Source: JAAXGI01 sp963579625 (GTDB lineage: Bacteria; Gemmatimonadota; Gemmatimonadetes; Longimicrobiales; Gaopeijiaceae). Taken from it: a stretch of DNA of 14,702 bases. Shown one piece after another: positions 14,631 to 14,702 of the stretch. Position 1 is the first letter of the stretch. Every line of letters starts with the position of its first letter. The notes under the pieces are model-generated. The model did no database searches and had not been told where the DNA came from. It was given only the letters and a program-made list of their open reading frames with translations. Both the position numbers and the translations under genes were made by a program. Where the stretch lies: NCBI GenBank assembly GCA_963579625.1, contig CAUZHN010000058.1, forward strand, positions 1 to 14,702, written 5' to 3'.

Positions 14631-14702
14631 TAGTGGTGCGGAACGCTTTGGCCATCGCTGGGTTCGAGGGTTCAGGAGAGGTGATGTGACTTCGACGTAA
14701 TT

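Noticed and set aside
14222..14689. 155-residue plus-strand frame at the right end
   Set aside because: Shadow of the minus-strand secreted protein; Arg/Pro-rich with no domain.
14655..14690. tRNA T-arm-like word (GGTTCGAGG) near the right edge
   Set aside because: No matching acceptor, D or anticodon stems could be folded around it on either strand.
1..14702. CRISPR array, insertion sequence, defence or toxin-antitoxin system
   Set aside because: No regularly spaced direct repeats outside the FG-GAP coding repeats, and no transposase, nuclease or toxin-like gene was seen in any frame.

Overview
The window is an ordinary-looking piece of chromosome from an uncultured-type, moderately GC-rich diderm bacterium. 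The best guess is a marine or soil Gemmatimonadota lineage. This rests on the mix of a large secreted PIG-L deacetylase, an SSS symporter with a charged loop, an Mla (MCE) lipid transporter whose MlaD ends in a 'GTLGRL...LYDRV...NPDRYINLRIF'-like tail, and secreted proteins with carboxypeptidase-regulatory-like domains. It is inference from gene content; no rRNA or other marker is present. I found no mobile element, CRISPR array, tRNA or rRNA.

Layout. (1) 1-2615, minus strand: a ten-repeat Ca-binding FG-GAP/VCBS lipoprotein (597-2615), followed downstream by the N-terminal part of a second secreted FG-GAP protein that runs off the left edge (1-520). (2) 2771-5422, plus strand, divergent: a secreted 883-residue PIG-L/LmbE-type deacetylase with beta-sandwich middle domains and a C-terminal amidotransferase-like region. 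(3) 5423-5730: an AT-richer gap with no gene. (4) 5731-7401, minus: a sodium:solute symporter whose GC3 is clearly higher than its neighbours'. Its upstream region carries two strong inverted repeats. (5) 7675-7803, minus: a probable tail-anchored small membrane protein. (6) 7985-8527, plus: lspA (lipoprotein signal peptidase), preceded by an 8-bp hairpin. (7) 8542-10271, minus: osmC, then a CNNM/CorC-type membrane protein. (8) 10517-13483, plus: mlaE-mlaF-mlaD with overlapping junctions (1-4 nt), then ridA after a 59-nt gap holding a hairpin. (9) 13491-14555, minus: a secreted protein with one carboxypeptidase-regulatory-like domain and an unrecognised C-terminal domain.

How they fit together. 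Much of the content concerns the cell envelope: LspA matures lipoproteins such as the FG-GAP lipoprotein; MlaEFD would move phospholipids between the membranes; CorC/CNNM and SSS act in the inner membrane; and the PIG-L, FG-GAP and 13491-14555 proteins are exported. OsmC and RidA are stress and metabolite-damage housekeeping proteins. I do not see a clear new multi-gene system. The points most worth following are the SSS gene's codon-usage contrast and insertion loop, the inverted repeats in its leader, the hairpin in front of lspA, the PIG-L fusion architecture, and the unrecognised domain at the right end.
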